DNA of 37,040 bases from positions 1-37,040 of the forward strand of contig CAYXFB010000023.1 of the NCBI GenBank assembly GCA_964464145.1. The letters are read 5' to 3'. The position numbers were made by a program, and so were the translations under genes. Origin of the DNA: UBA5399 sp964464145 (lineage in GTDB: Bacteria > Bacillota > Clostridia > Christensenellales > Christensenellaceae). Under the pieces are notes generated by a model. That model saw only the letters and a program-made list of their open reading frames with translations. It did no database searches and was not told where the DNA came from. This document shows positions 1 through 8,414 of the stretch, piece after piece (position 1 is the stretch's first letter; every line of letters starts with the position of its first letter).

Positions 1-156
1 TGCGTACGTTAGCCGGATGTGGGGGTTAGGGGGTAGAGGGAGGATAGCGGTGGGGGTTGTGGTCAGCTGTTCGTTTGGTTTGTGGTTGTTTATTGTTTGT
101 GGGGTGCTCTCTTCTTTGATTGTTGCTATTCGTTTGGTTTGAGTGTTGCCTAGGAT

Positions 157-300
157 GCCACTCGCTTCGCTTGTGGCGTGCTTTGCCTTGTTGTTTGTGC
201 TTGGCGGTTCGCTTGGTTTGGGGGGAGCTGGGGTTGCCACTCGCTTCGCTTGTGGCGCGCTTTGCTTTGTTGTTTGTGCTTGGCGACTCGTTTGGTTTGT
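157..300. repeat. Two-copy ~79-bp direct repeat, G+T-rich
   Basis: Two copies start at 157 and 236 with GCCACTCGCTTCGCTTGTGG and continue with nearly the same ~65 nt (GC-CTTTG-C/T-TTGTTGTTTGTGCTTGGCG and so on). Each copy begins with a small hairpin (GCCAC/GTGGC). Function unknown. The high identity and strand-asymmetric composition suggest a local duplication. Confidence 0.75.
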
Positions 301-370
301 GGGTGGCTTTTCTTTTGGGTTGTTGCTCAAACAATAGCAAACCACAAACCATCCTACCCCCATACTCTAA

Positions 371-538
371 GCGGGTGGGGAAGATGGGTTTCGTAAGGAA
401 ACTTTAGCGCAGCAAACGCGACAACGGCTTACCACAAACCATACCAGCGGAGCTAGGGAGCGGCGCTGCTCTACAAACAGCCTAACACAAACGAAGTTTA
501 CGCCGCGTTTTCCGTCGGAACCCATCTTTCCCGCCCGC
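371..538. repeat. 23-bp inverted repeat enclosing ~122 nt
   Basis: The left arm (371-393, starting GCGGGTGGGGAAGATGGG) matches the reverse complement of the right arm (516-538) at 20 of 23 positions. The differences are transition-type and would leave G-U wobbles in one transcript. The enclosed 394-515 contains AAACTT and AAGTTT near its two ends, so a larger fold is possible. It could be a non-autonomous repeat element or a structured RNA; nothing in it codes for a recognisable protein. Confidence 0.55.
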
Positions 539-580
539 GACCAACCCTATACCCGCGCCTCCGCGCGGACATCGCCCGCC

Positions 581-857
581 GCAGGCGCAAATCCAACAAA
601 GTAAAGCTTTCATCGTTTAGAAAAACGATAAAATAGAAGAATAAGCGCCCCCGCGCAGCGGGAAGAGCGGTACAACGCAGGCGCAAATCCACATACGAAA
701 AGGTTTCATCGTTTAGAAAACGATGAAATAGGAGTATAAGCGCCCCCGCGCAGCGGGAAGAGCGGTACAAAGCAGGCGCAAATCCACATATGTAAAGCTT
801 TCATCGTTTAGAAAACGATAAAATAGAAGCACAAGCGAATCCCGCGTAAGAGGGAAA
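581..857. repeat. Three ~95-bp tandem repeat units, each with two hairpins
   Basis: Units begin with GCAGGCGCAAATCC at 581, 677 and 772; the third decays after about 60 nt. Each unit carries a T/A-rich palindrome around CATCGTTTAGAAAACGATG, perfect in unit 2 (704-728: 11-bp arms, AGA loop). The first two also carry a GC hairpin CCCGC-GCA-GCGGG (650-662 in unit 1). There are no unique spacers, so this is not a CRISPR array. Candidate explanations are tandem small-RNA genes, protein-binding sites or a satellite. Confidence 0.8.
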
Positions 858-1378
858 AATCCAAAAAAATAAAAACATGGGAAAAATTAATATTCATACA
901 TTTGCACCATATTTGGTGTATCAAAAAAATATTGCTACAATATGACCCCATATAATGGGAATCAACCAAAGCGCAAAGTCCGCGCTGCAAAAACGTGCTT
1001 GAAAATACATCGGGAAAGCGTTATTATATTCAGACAGGGATGGTGTGTATTGAAAGTGGAGCATTCACAGTTTTTCCTGTAATGATATGAATAGGTTTTG
1101 CCGGATGCAAAGCTTCGTTTGGCGGCACAGATTTAGCGCGGCAAGCGCCCTATGTGCGGCTATGTGGTTTTTTGGCGTGTTCGCTTTGGCGAATATGCGG
1201 AAGGCCGCGAAAAAGCGACGGTTTGATTGCGGTATTTTTAAGCGTCTGTGGCTTGTTTGCGCGCTGCTTTGTTTGGCGTGTGCGGCGGCGTTTTGTGAAA
1301 CGTTCGCTAAAAAAGCCTGCGGTGCGCTGCGGATTTATTGTCCGCGTATTTATATAGCTTGTTGAGGTAGTATATTAT

Positions 1379-3346
1379 ATGAAAAAACTGGTGATATCCA
1401 TAATATTGATAGCCGTGCTGGTGATATACGGCGGGGCGGCCATGGCGGCGGGCGGTGATATGAACGAAACATATTCGCGCGAGGTCACGGTGGACGGCGA
1501 ATCCTTCGCTTTAGAGCAGGGTTCGGAGGAATATTTTAGGGTATACGGATACGCGCCAAGCGAGGCGGGCTTTTCCGTGCAGTTTTTTGTGGAGGATGCA
1601 AACGGCGCGCCGCTTGAGGGCGCTTCGGTGAACATAGATTCTCAAAGTCGGGCGATAACGAACGCCAACGGCGCGGCTACAGTGAAGCTGGCCAACGGTA
1701 CGTATAATTATGAAATAGTGAAAAATTCCTTCGAAACGGCCACCGGCAGGTTCACCGTTTCGGGCGCGAACATCAGCCTGCCCGCCGTGAAAATGGCGAA
1801 GCTGTCCTGCCTCACATTCACCGTGTCGGACGGAAGCATGGGCATAGACGGCGCGCAGGTATCGGTTGCCGGCCAGAGCATAGCGACGGATGCTGCGGGT
1901 AAGGCGGTATTTTGGGTGAAGGACGGCGCTTACGATTACAGCGTGTTCCGCCGAGGACTGGAGCGCATGGTGGGCAATGTGACCGTGGCGGGCGATACTC
2001 AGCAGAGCGTGGATATGCCGGGCAGTCTGCGCGTGGAGTTCACCGTTACGAATGATGCGGGCAAAGCCGTCTCGGGCGCGGAAGTGGCCATTGCGGGCGT
2101 ACGCAATGTTTTCACGGACGGCAAGGGCAAGGCGGCCACCTGGGTGACGGCGGGCGCGCACAGCTATGTGGTTGCGCAGGAGCAGTGCGTGGATGTTTTC
2201 GGCAGCTTTACGGCGGATGAAAAGCTCACGGTGGTGAATGTGAGCATGGAAAGAAAGCGTTTCGCCGCGCTTTTTACCGTGAAGGATACGGACGGCGCGC
2301 CGCTTGGTGGCGTTAATATATCCATACCCGGCAACAAGGTGGTAACGGACGCTTCGGGGAGCGCGGCAGTGGCCGATCTGCTGCCCGGCAGCTATGAGAT
2401 ATCGGTAGCCAAAGGCGGCTACGAATCATACGCGGGAGAATTTTCGGTGGGCAATAAAACGGCGAGGGTAACGGTGGTGCTGGCAAAATCCGCGCCCGTT
2501 CCCACACCCACACCAACCGCAACGGTTACGCCCGCACCCACGGACGAGCCCACACCGGCGCCCGTACCCACGGCAAGGCCCACAGCGGAGCCAACGTCGC
2601 GCCCCACGGTCTCAAGCAGCGCAAGGCCCACGGCTTCGGCCAGCGCGAGACCCACCGCTTCGGCCTCGGCAAAGCCTTCGCCCAGCGAATCGCCCGAGCC
2701 CAAGAAAACACCCGTGATAGCTTCGGCGGTGCCATCCGTTCCGCCGCAAGGCCCAACGCCACCGGCGGCGGGAGTTACAACCGCGCCCTCGGCAGAGCCT
2801 ACTGCCGCGCAGAACGCTGGGCTTTTAAGCGTGGGCTTCAACTTTGTGGACGCGAACGGCGAACCACTTGTGGACTATGTCACCGAGCTGCATTCCGACC
2901 CGCAGAGCGGCAGAACGGACGGCGACGGATATATTTTCTATATGGACGTGCCGCCGGGAGCGCACACGCTATATCTCAAAAACAAGGATAATTCCGTGCT
3001 GGCAAAGAAGGATTTCATGCTGGATTACGCGCCCACTACCTCGCACGAGCAAACCGATCTCGGGATCGACGCGTTCAACGTTAAGGATAGCGTGAACGCC
3101 GTGACGGTGGACGTTATATACTCGGGAGGGCAGCTCACGCTGGCCAATGTGCACGAGGGCTGGTCGCAGTTTTATTCCGAATTACCGGGCGAGGCCAACA
3201 ACAAGCTGAACACCGATCTGGTATTTTGGCTCATAATAGGCCTTGCTGTGCTTATACTCGTTCTGGTCATATTGATAGTCGTAAAACGCAATAGCATACG
3301 TTCCGCCTCGAGGAAGCATGACTATTTGCAAGGAGGCTTCAGATGA
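1379..3346 (+). CDS. Surface protein with carboxypeptidase-regulatory-like repeats and a C-terminal membrane anchor
   Basis: This 655-residue protein has an N-terminal signal peptide (about 1-24, hydrophobic, ending AMAA). Four or five beta-sandwich repeats of the carboxypeptidase-regulatory/PEGA type follow, at roughly 65-145, 148-215, 218-290 and 295-370, each with the pattern 'G-A-x-V...T-D-A-x-G-x-A'. A Pro/Thr/Ala/Ser-rich stalk spans about 374-475, another such domain about 480-575, and one transmembrane helix about 618-640 with a basic cytoplasmic tail. It is therefore probably an exposed stalk held by a membrane anchor; I see no LPXTG sorting motif. GAGG at 1364-1367 supports the ATG at 1379. 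It is followed closely by the EA-repeat membrane protein and a VanW gene, which suggests a joint envelope role. The precise function is unknown. Confidence 0.8.
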   Translation: MKKLVISIILIAVLVIYGGAAMAAGGDMNETYSREVTVDGESFALEQGSEEYFRVYGYAPSEAGFSVQFFVEDANGAPLEGASVNIDSQSRAITNANGAATVKLANGTYNYEIVKNSFETATGRFTVSGANISLPAVKMAKLSCLTFTVSDGSMGIDGAQVSVAGQSIATDAAGKAVFWVKDGAYDYSVFRRGLERMVGNVTVAGDTQQSVDMPGSLRVEFTVTNDAGKAVSGAEVAIAGVRNVFTDGKGKAATWVTAGAHSYVVAQEQCVDVFGSFTADEKLTVVNVSMERKRFAALFTVKDTDGAPLGGVNISIPGNKVVTDASGSAAVADLLPGSYEISVAKGGYESYAGEFSVGNKTARVTVVLAKSAPVPTPTPTATVTPAPTDEPTPAPVPTARPTAEPTSRPTVSSSARPTASASARPTASASAKPSPSESPEPKKTPVIASAVPSVPPQGPTPPAAGVTTAPSAEPTAAQNAGLLSVGFNFVDANGEPLVDYVTELHSDPQSGRTDGDGYIFYMDVPPGAHTLYLKNKDNSVLAKKDFMLDYAPTTSHEQTDLGIDAFNVKDSVNAVTVDVIYSGGQLTLANVHEGWSQFYSELPGEANNKLNTDLVFWLIIGLAVLILVLVILIVVKRNSIRSASRKHDYLQGGFR

Positions 3347-3395
3347 TATATAATAATCTATAATTATTTAATATCAAAGTGGGGGAAGACCGAAT

Positions 3396-5162
3396 TTGGA
3401 AATGTGGATAATATTGCTTCTGGGAGCAGCGGGAGTAATAATAGTAAACCTCATAAACAAAAATAAAAGAACGTACAGAATTGGCGGTAGTATTGCAGTG
3501 ATCTTGGGCTGTGTTCTGGGATTGCTGCTGTACTTTTTTATATCGCGTTCAGAGAATATGACCACCGTTGTTGTGGCCGTGGTTTTATCCATAGCTATTT
3601 TGATGCTGGTTTACGCCGTTTTTGTGGCTGCCATGAATTATATGGAAGAAAAGCGCGGCGCGGCGGATGTGAAACCGCCCTCGGGAGGAAGCGTTTCGTC
3701 CAAGGCGGCAGTTTCCAAGGCGGCGCACGTAAAGAAAAAGACGGCCGTAAAGAAGGTTGCGGCGGAGCGCAAACCGCGCAAAGCGTCCGACCTTGAAAAA
3801 TGGCAGGGGGAGACTCTTACTGTGGGAGAGATGCAGCGCAGGATGGTGAGTGAGGATACGGAGGAGAGCAACGAACCGGTGCTCCAAAAGGGCAGCGCTT
3901 TTCGTGAGCTGGACCCGCAGGAGCTCAAGCGTTTTGATACCGCGGAGGCCGTGGAGCTTGAGCAGCCGCTGGATTTTGACGCGGATGAGGACGAGGCGGA
4001 AGAATGGCGTCCCGACATAGATATAGAGGGAAGATTGTCGCAGAGGCGCGACGCCGTGAGATCGGAAGTGGAGGAGCTGGACGAGTTCCAGTTCGATTCC
4101 GTGATGCCGGATGAATGGAGAGTGGACGCGCGGACGGAGCGGGAGGAGCCCGTTTTTGCCGCCGACGAAATAGAACTGCCGCAGGATGAACTGTTCGCCG
4201 AGGAATATATCGAGGCCGAAGAGGAAGCGAGACTTGCAGCGGAAGAGGAAGAGCGTCGCATAGCCGAGGAAGAAGCGCGACTTGCAGCGGAAGAGGAAGA
4301 GGAAGCGCGCCGCATAGCCGAAGAGGAAGCGCGGCTAGCAGCGGAAGAGGAAGAGGAAGCGCGCCGCATAGCCGAGGAAGAAGCGCGGCTAGCAGCGGAA
4401 GAGGAAGCGCGCCGTATAGCCGAAGAGGAAGCGCGCATTGCAGCGGAGGAAGAAGAACGCCGCATAGCCGAAGAAGAAGCGCGGCTTGAAGCGGAAGAGG
4501 AAGCTCGCCGCATAGCCGAGGAAGAAGCGCGGCTAGCAGCGGAGGAAGAAGCACGCCGCATAGCCGAAGAAGAGGCGCGCATTGCAGCGGAGGAAGAGGC
4601 GCGACTTGCAGCGGAAGAGGAAGCTCGCCGCATAGCCGAGGAAGAAGCGCGTATCGCAGCGGAAGAGGAAGCACGCCGCATAGCCGAGGAGGAAGCGCGA
4701 CTTGCAGCGGAGGAAGAAGCGCGCCGCATAGCCGAAGAGGAAGCGCGCATTGCAGCGGAGGAGGAAGCACGCCGCATAGCGGAAGAAGAAGCGCGTATCG
4801 CAGCGGAGGAAGAAGCACGCCGCATAGCCGAGGAGGAGGCGCGCATTGCAGCGGAAGAGGAATCTCGCCGCATAGCCGAAGAAGAAGCTCGTCTTGCAGC
4901 GGAAGAGGAAGCGCGCCGCGCAGCCGAAGAGGAGCGTGCCGCCGTTTATGCGCAGCATGACCGCGCGACTCGCATAAAGATAGATCCGCACGAAACCAAG
5001 AAGGCGGATATGGCCGAGCTGAAGGATATGGTGCGCACAAAGCAGTACGACGCCGCCATAAAGAAAGTGTTCGAAATATTAAACGCGGGGTATGTTATGA
5101 CGCCGGATGAAAAACAACAGATGAAGGTTGTTTTGACAACGTTAAAAGATAAGACGAGATGA
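3396..5162 (+). CDS. Membrane protein with a long Glu/Ala/Arg helical repeat
   Basis: The protein has 588 residues. Two N-terminal transmembrane helices (about 3-20 and 25-47, with a further hydrophobic stretch about 52-75) are followed by a basic, then an acidic linker. From about 275 to 515 there is an almost uninterrupted repeat of the octads EARRIAEE and EARLAAEE. A short charged C-terminal domain follows (about 530-588). Regular Glu-Arg pairs without a clean heptad suggest a rigid single alpha-helix or coiled coil projecting from the membrane. GGGGGA at 3381-3386 lies 9 nt from a TTG at 3396, which I take as the start; ATG 3402 is the alternative. The stop overlaps the next start as ATGA, so it is translationally coupled to the VanW gene. 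No catalytic domain is seen and the function is unknown. Confidence 0.75.
   Translation: MEMWIILLLGAAGVIIVNLINKNKRTYRIGGSIAVILGCVLGLLLYFFISRSENMTTVVVAVVLSIAILMLVYAVFVAAMNYMEEKRGAADVKPPSGGSVSSKAAVSKAAHVKKKTAVKKVAAERKPRKASDLEKWQGETLTVGEMQRRMVSEDTEESNEPVLQKGSAFRELDPQELKRFDTAEAVELEQPLDFDADEDEAEEWRPDIDIEGRLSQRRDAVRSEVEELDEFQFDSVMPDEWRVDARTEREEPVFAADEIELPQDELFAEEYIEAEEEARLAAEEEERRIAEEEARLAAEEEEEARRIAEEEARLAAEEEEEARRIAEEEARLAAEEEARRIAEEEARIAAEEEERRIAEEEARLEAEEEARRIAEEEARLAAEEEARRIAEEEARIAAEEEARLAAEEEARRIAEEEARIAAEEEARRIAEEEARLAAEEEARRIAEEEARIAAEEEARRIAEEEARIAAEEEARRIAEEEARIAAEEESRRIAEEEARLAAEEEARRAAEEERAAVYAQHDRATRIKIDPHETKKADMAELKDMVRTKQYDAAIKKVFEILNAGYVMTPDEKQQMKVVLTTLKDKTR
4210..4935 (+). repeat. 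Degenerate ~24-bp coding repeats (EARRIAEE/EARLAAEE)
   Basis: A run of 24-bp units built on GAAGAGGAAGCGCGCCGCAT lies within the coding sequence. Synonymous drift between GAA/GAG and CGC/CGT shows selection on the peptide rather than very recent copying. The block is prone to slippage and to misassembly from short reads. Confidence 0.85.
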
Positions 5163-6547
5163 ATACGGTATCAAACAAGCTCAGAAAAGAACTGAATAAA
5201 AAGCTTGGCCGAAGAAGATTCGTCATGAATCTGCTGGTCGTGTTCGCCTTTGTTTTCAGCACCATATTTTTGGGCATGTACGGCGGCATACAGTCTGACG
5301 CGAAGCAGCAGGTTTTTGCCGGTGATGTGCTCATAGACGGCATACAGGTGGGCGGTCTCAGCTTTGCCGAGGCCGAAAAGCTGGTGGGCGCGCACGAAAA
5401 ACAATATCTGGATTCCATAAGCCAAACGGTGGTGTATGAGGGGCAGAGCAAGGTTTTCGACGCGGCGGCGCTGGGCGTGACAACGGACGTGGCGAATATA
5501 TTGAAGCAGGCCTACGAATACGATAAAAAGGGCGCCACACCCTTCGATAATTTCGAAAGAGCGCACGAGGCGCAGGAGCTAAAGTCTTCGCTCGTAATAA
5601 ACGAAAACGACATGTACGACAATTTAAAGCAGGCTTTTTCCGGCAGCGAGGTGGCGCCGGTGGACGCGACGGCCGAATATCAAAAAGCCACGGGCGACTT
5701 TAAATATACGGATGGCAGCGAGGGGCGCGGCGTGGATATAGACCAGCTATGCAGGGATATTTCCACTTCGCTGAACAGCGGCTCCAAGGAGCCCATAACC
5801 GCCTCCACAAAAATACTGCTGCCCCAATTCACGCGCAAGGATCTCGAGGAAAATTCGCAGCTCATAGGCGAATACAAAACGACGGCGGGCGAGGACGCCG
5901 ACCGCGCGCTAAATATGCAGCTAATGTGCGGCGCGTTGAACGGCACGGTGGTGCAGCCGGGCGAGGAGATTTCGCTCATAGATATATCGGGCGGCATAAC
6001 GCCGGAGAAGGGCTACGTGGAGGCCTCCGTGGAGGAGGACGGCAAGAAGCAGGGCAGCGAGATGGGCGGCGGCGTATGCCAGTTTGCCAGCACCTTTTAC
6101 AACGCGGCGCTGCTTGCCGATATGGGGGTGGTGGAGCGGCAAAAGAACCTCTGGCCGCCCGCCTACGTGAAAGTGGGGCTGGACGCGCAGCTAAATTTTG
6201 ACGATACCGATCTCAAGATGAAAAACCGTTCAAACTACCCCATATACATTGGCGCTTCGCTGTCTGCGGGCGTGCTCAAAATAGATATTTTCGGCCAGCC
6301 GCTCAAAAACAAGATAGAGATAGAGAGCCGCGAGCTGGATTATATAGAAGCGCCCCACGCCGAGGTGGTGTATACGGAGGATTATCCGGAGGGCGAGCAG
6401 CACGAGAAATCCAAGAGCCGCGAGGGCTACGAGGTGGAGGTTTTCCGGCATTATCTGGAAAACGGGCGCACCGTTTCAAGCGAACAGATATCTCACGACA
6501 AATACAACGAGATACGCGGCGTGATAATGCAGGGAACGGGCAACTAA
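5159..6547 (+). CDS. VanW-family membrane-anchored protein
   Basis: The protein has 462 residues. A basic N-terminus and a transmembrane helix (about 22-41) are followed by an extracellular region with peptidoglycan-binding-like repeats (about 55-230). A VanW domain (about 240-400) carries the family signature GGGVCQFASTFYNAAL and the downstream motif NRSNYPIYI. The domain takes its name from the vancomycin-resistance accessory protein VanW, but most homologues are housekeeping wall proteins of unknown biochemistry. There is no G5 domain at the C-terminus, unlike many relatives. The ATG overlaps the preceding stop (ATGA), so it is expressed with the EA-repeat protein. No vancomycin-resistance genes are nearby, so a resistance role is not implied. 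Confidence 0.85.
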   Translation: MNTVSNKLRKELNKKLGRRRFVMNLLVVFAFVFSTIFLGMYGGIQSDAKQQVFAGDVLIDGIQVGGLSFAEAEKLVGAHEKQYLDSISQTVVYEGQSKVFDAAALGVTTDVANILKQAYEYDKKGATPFDNFERAHEAQELKSSLVINENDMYDNLKQAFSGSEVAPVDATAEYQKATGDFKYTDGSEGRGVDIDQLCRDISTSLNSGSKEPITASTKILLPQFTRKDLEENSQLIGEYKTTAGEDADRALNMQLMCGALNGTVVQPGEEISLIDISGGITPEKGYVEASVEEDGKKQGSEMGGGVCQFASTFYNAALLADMGVVERQKNLWPPAYVKVGLDAQLNFDDTDLKMKNRSNYPIYIGASLSAGVLKIDIFGQPLKNKIEIESRELDYIEAPHAEVVYTEDYPEGEQHEKSKSREGYEVEVFRHYLENGRTVSSEQISHDKYNEIRGVIMQGTGN

Positions 6548-6602
6548 ACGCCATTAATCGCTATATATATGAAAAACATTTGGGTGAAATACAAAATATG
6601 CG

Positions 6603-6631
6603 ATGACAAGCAAACAATAATGTTATATAAT
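6603..6631 (+). promoter_or_regulatory. Sigma-A-type promoter for the PRC-barrel gene
   Basis: ATGACA (6603-6608), a 17-bp spacer and TATAAT (6626-6631), 55 nt upstream of the start codon. A second weaker hexamer pair (TTGAAA 6634-6639 with TATTAC 6657-6662) may add to it. Confidence 0.65.
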
Positions 6632-6685
6632 TGTTGAAAGAATGACTGTTTTTTAGTATTACAATAAGTTGCGGAGGAAATTTTT

Positions 6686-7471
6686 ATGAAAAAGTCGTCT
6701 GAAGTTTTGGGGCTTAAAGTGATCGGCATTAGGGAAGGTGTGGAAAACGGCATTGCGCAGGATTTCATGATAGATACCGAATCTAAAAAAATAAAGTATC
6801 TTATACTGAAAAGCAGCAGCGGATACGGCTTCCGCGTTATGAACGTTACGGATGTGGAGGCGATAGGCGCGGACTACATTATAACCGGTTCCGTGGAAAA
6901 CGCCATAAATATATACGAATCCAAGGAGATAATGGAGGAGATAGAAAAAGGCTTCTTCATACTGGGCACCACGGTGCTCTCAAGCTCCGGTAACATAATA
7001 GGCACCGTTTCGGATTTCACATTCGAGGAAAAAACGGGCGAGATGGACAGGGTAATGCTGAATGATGGGCACGAGTTTTCCGCTTCCAACATTGCCACGC
7101 TGGCGGGCAAGATGGTCTTCATAAATGAGGACGGCGCGGTATCAAAACCGGCCGAGCAGATAGCGGAGCCGGCTCCCGAACCGGTGGCCGAGGAGGTTTT
7201 CGTGGCCGAGGAGCTACCCGCGGTTGAGGAGATAGAGGTGCCCGCTTCGCCCATCGTTGCCGAGCAGGCGGCGCCTGTAGCTGCCGAAGCGCCAGCGAGG
7301 AGCGCGCTTGAGCAGGAATCCATAACATTCCTGCTGGGCAAAACGGTTAAGAGCGAGGTGCTAAGCGATGACGGTATGTTCCGTCTGGAGGCGGGAACGG
7401 AGCTCACAGAGGAAATAATAAATCTGGCGGAGAAGCACGACGCCATATTGACGCTTACCCTGAGCGTTTGA
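6686..7471 (+). CDS. PRC-barrel domain protein
   Basis: The 261-residue protein contains two successive PRC-barrel-like beta domains, at about 1-80 and 88-150 (the second with VLSSSGNIIGTVSDF, typical of the fold). A Pro/Ala/Glu-rich linker (about 152-210) and a short conserved C-terminal segment (about 212-261) follow. PRC barrels bind partner proteins or RNA in photosynthetic reaction centres and in RimM; in Gram-positive bacteria such proteins are often sporulation or stress associated. GGAGG precedes the ATG, and the gene has its own promoter and terminator, so it is probably monocistronic. No enzyme activity can be inferred. Confidence 0.75.
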   Translation: MKKSSEVLGLKVIGIREGVENGIAQDFMIDTESKKIKYLILKSSSGYGFRVMNVTDVEAIGADYIITGSVENAINIYESKEIMEEIEKGFFILGTTVLSSSGNIIGTVSDFTFEEKTGEMDRVMLNDGHEFSASNIATLAGKMVFINEDGAVSKPAEQIAEPAPEPVAEEVFVAEELPAVEEIEVPASPIVAEQAAPVAAEAPARSALEQESITFLLGKTVKSEVLSDDGMFRLEAGTELTEEIINLAEKHDAILTLTLSV

Positions 7472-7508
7472 TAGAGCAAGGCACAAACAGCGAAGCATAG
7501 AAAAAAAC

Positions 7509-7532
7509 GGGGTTAGCGATAACCCCTTTTTT
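7509..7532 (+). terminator. Rho-independent terminator
   Basis: Stem GGGGTTA/TAACCCC with a GCGA loop, followed by six T residues, 38 nt after the PRC-barrel stop codon. Confidence 0.9.
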
Positions 7533-7633
7533 GCGAAATTATAAAGGTATGGGGCGGGGAGCAGCGCCGTCCGAGGAAAGCTACAACAAAACTGGCAAAG
7601 CGAGTCTTTGCGGCGAGAGGAGAGTATATATCT

Positions 7634-8335
7634 ATGTATAATGAATTACGCGAGCAGGTATTGCTGGCAAATAAGGAGCTGCCCAAACTGGGGCTGGTGA
7701 TATTCACGTGGGGCAATGTTTCCACAATGGTGCGCGAGGAAAATCACATGCTCATAAAGGGCAGCGGCGTGGAGTACGACGATATGACGGCGGAGGACAT
7801 AGCCGTTACGGATATGGAGGGCAAGAACATATTCTCCAAGGTGAATCCATCTTCGGATACTCCCACGCACATAGAGCTGTATAAAGCCTTCGATAAGGCG
7901 GGCGGAATAGTGCACACACATTCGAAGTTCGCCACAATATGGGCGCAGATGGGGCGCGGCATACCCTGCCTCGGAACCACGCATGCGGATTATTTCTGCG
8001 GCGAGATACCCTGCACCCGCCAACTGACGGACGAGGAAATAATGGGCGACTACGAGAAAAACACGGGCAAGGTGATAATTGAAACATTTAAGGAGCGCGG
8101 AATTGATCCGGCTTCCGTGCCCGCCGTGCTGGTGAAAAACCACGGGCCGTTTGCCTGGGGCGCAACGATGATGGAGGCGGTGCACAACGCGGCCGTGCTG
8201 GAATACGTTGCCGAGATGGCCATAAACTGCCTGCTGGGCGAGGGCGGCACGCTGGCCACCGTTCAGCCCGCGCTGCTGAAAAAACACTATGAGCGTAAAT
8301 TCGGCGCGAACGCGTATTACGGACAGGGTAAATAA
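7634..8335 (+). CDS. araD: L-ribulose-5-phosphate 4-epimerase
   Basis: This is a class II aldolase-family metalloenzyme that interconverts L-ribulose-5-phosphate and D-xylulose-5-phosphate, feeding pentoses into the pentose phosphate pathway. The 233 residues match the family length. Visible signatures are TWGNVS (25-30), the phosphate-binding region SSDTPTH (73-79), zinc ligands His94 and His96 in VHTHS, GTTHADYF, and His170 in KNHGPFAWG. AGAGGAGAG lies just upstream of the ATG. The sequence fits AraD better than the related fuculose-phosphate aldolase or sugar epimerases UlaF/SgbE, though these are close paralogues. No other arabinose genes are in the window, so the substrate route is not fixed by context. 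Confidence 0.9.
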   Translation: MYNELREQVLLANKELPKLGLVIFTWGNVSTMVREENHMLIKGSGVEYDDMTAEDIAVTDMEGKNIFSKVNPSSDTPTHIELYKAFDKAGGIVHTHSKFATIWAQMGRGIPCLGTTHADYFCGEIPCTRQLTDEEIMGDYEKNTGKVIIETFKERGIDPASVPAVLVKNHGPFAWGATMMEAVHNAAVLEYVAEMAINCLLGEGGTLATVQPALLKKHYERKFGANAYYGQGK

Positions 8336-8373
8336 ATCGTTCGATTATTTTAAGAAATGGGCGGTCGGTTTTA

Positions 8374-8382
8374 TGGTATAAT
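8374..8382 (+). promoter_or_regulatory. Extended -10 promoter of the yjbQ-radical SAM operon
   Basis: TGG immediately before TATAAT (8377-8382) forms an extended -10; the -35 region is poor. It lies 33 nt before the yjbQ start and is the only clear promoter before a run of overlapping genes that extends to 16349. Confidence 0.5.
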
Positions 8383-8414
8383 GTTGTCATAAACTGCCAG
8401 CCGGAGGTGGAGCC

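Larger units (their letters stand above)
1..1378. other. Long region without a convincing gene, repeat-rich
   Basis: No open frame here looks like a known protein. Roughly 16-330 is strongly G+T-rich on the plus strand and contains a duplicated ~79-bp unit. Positions 371-538 are bounded by a 23-bp inverted repeat. Positions 581-857 hold three ~95-bp tandem units, and 860-1080 is AT-rich with small hairpins (for example CACCA-TATT-TGGTG near 902-916). The short frames that cross it are low-complexity or cysteine-rich and overlap each other in several frames, as expected of repeats rather than genes. The region ends at the ribosome binding site of the gene at 1379. Confidence 0.6.

Noticed and set aside
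120..407. Three overlapping hydrophobic frames in the G+T-rich block
   Set aside because: They arise from the duplicated 79-bp unit read in different frames; the composition is low-complexity.
581..857. Possible CRISPR array
   Set aside because: Whole ~95-bp units repeat without unique spacers, and no cas genes are present.
1048..1072. mraZ-type operator (GTGG-like repeats)
   Set aside because: Only one loose match is present and no mraZ or division gene follows.
1087..1365. 92-residue cysteine-rich frame before the surface protein gene
   Set aside because: It has eight Cys, no ribosome binding site and no family resemblance, an overlapping second frame is equally open, and its DNA resembles the adjacent repeat-type sequence.
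3638..5040. Long minus-strand frames over the EA-repeat gene
   Set aside because: They are serine- or leucine-rich mirror images of the 24-bp repeat, open in several frames at once, with no ribosome binding sites.
5159..6547. Vancomycin resistance role for the VanW protein
   Set aside because: No vanHAX, vanY or vanRS genes are near, and VanW-domain proteins are common in susceptible Bacillota.
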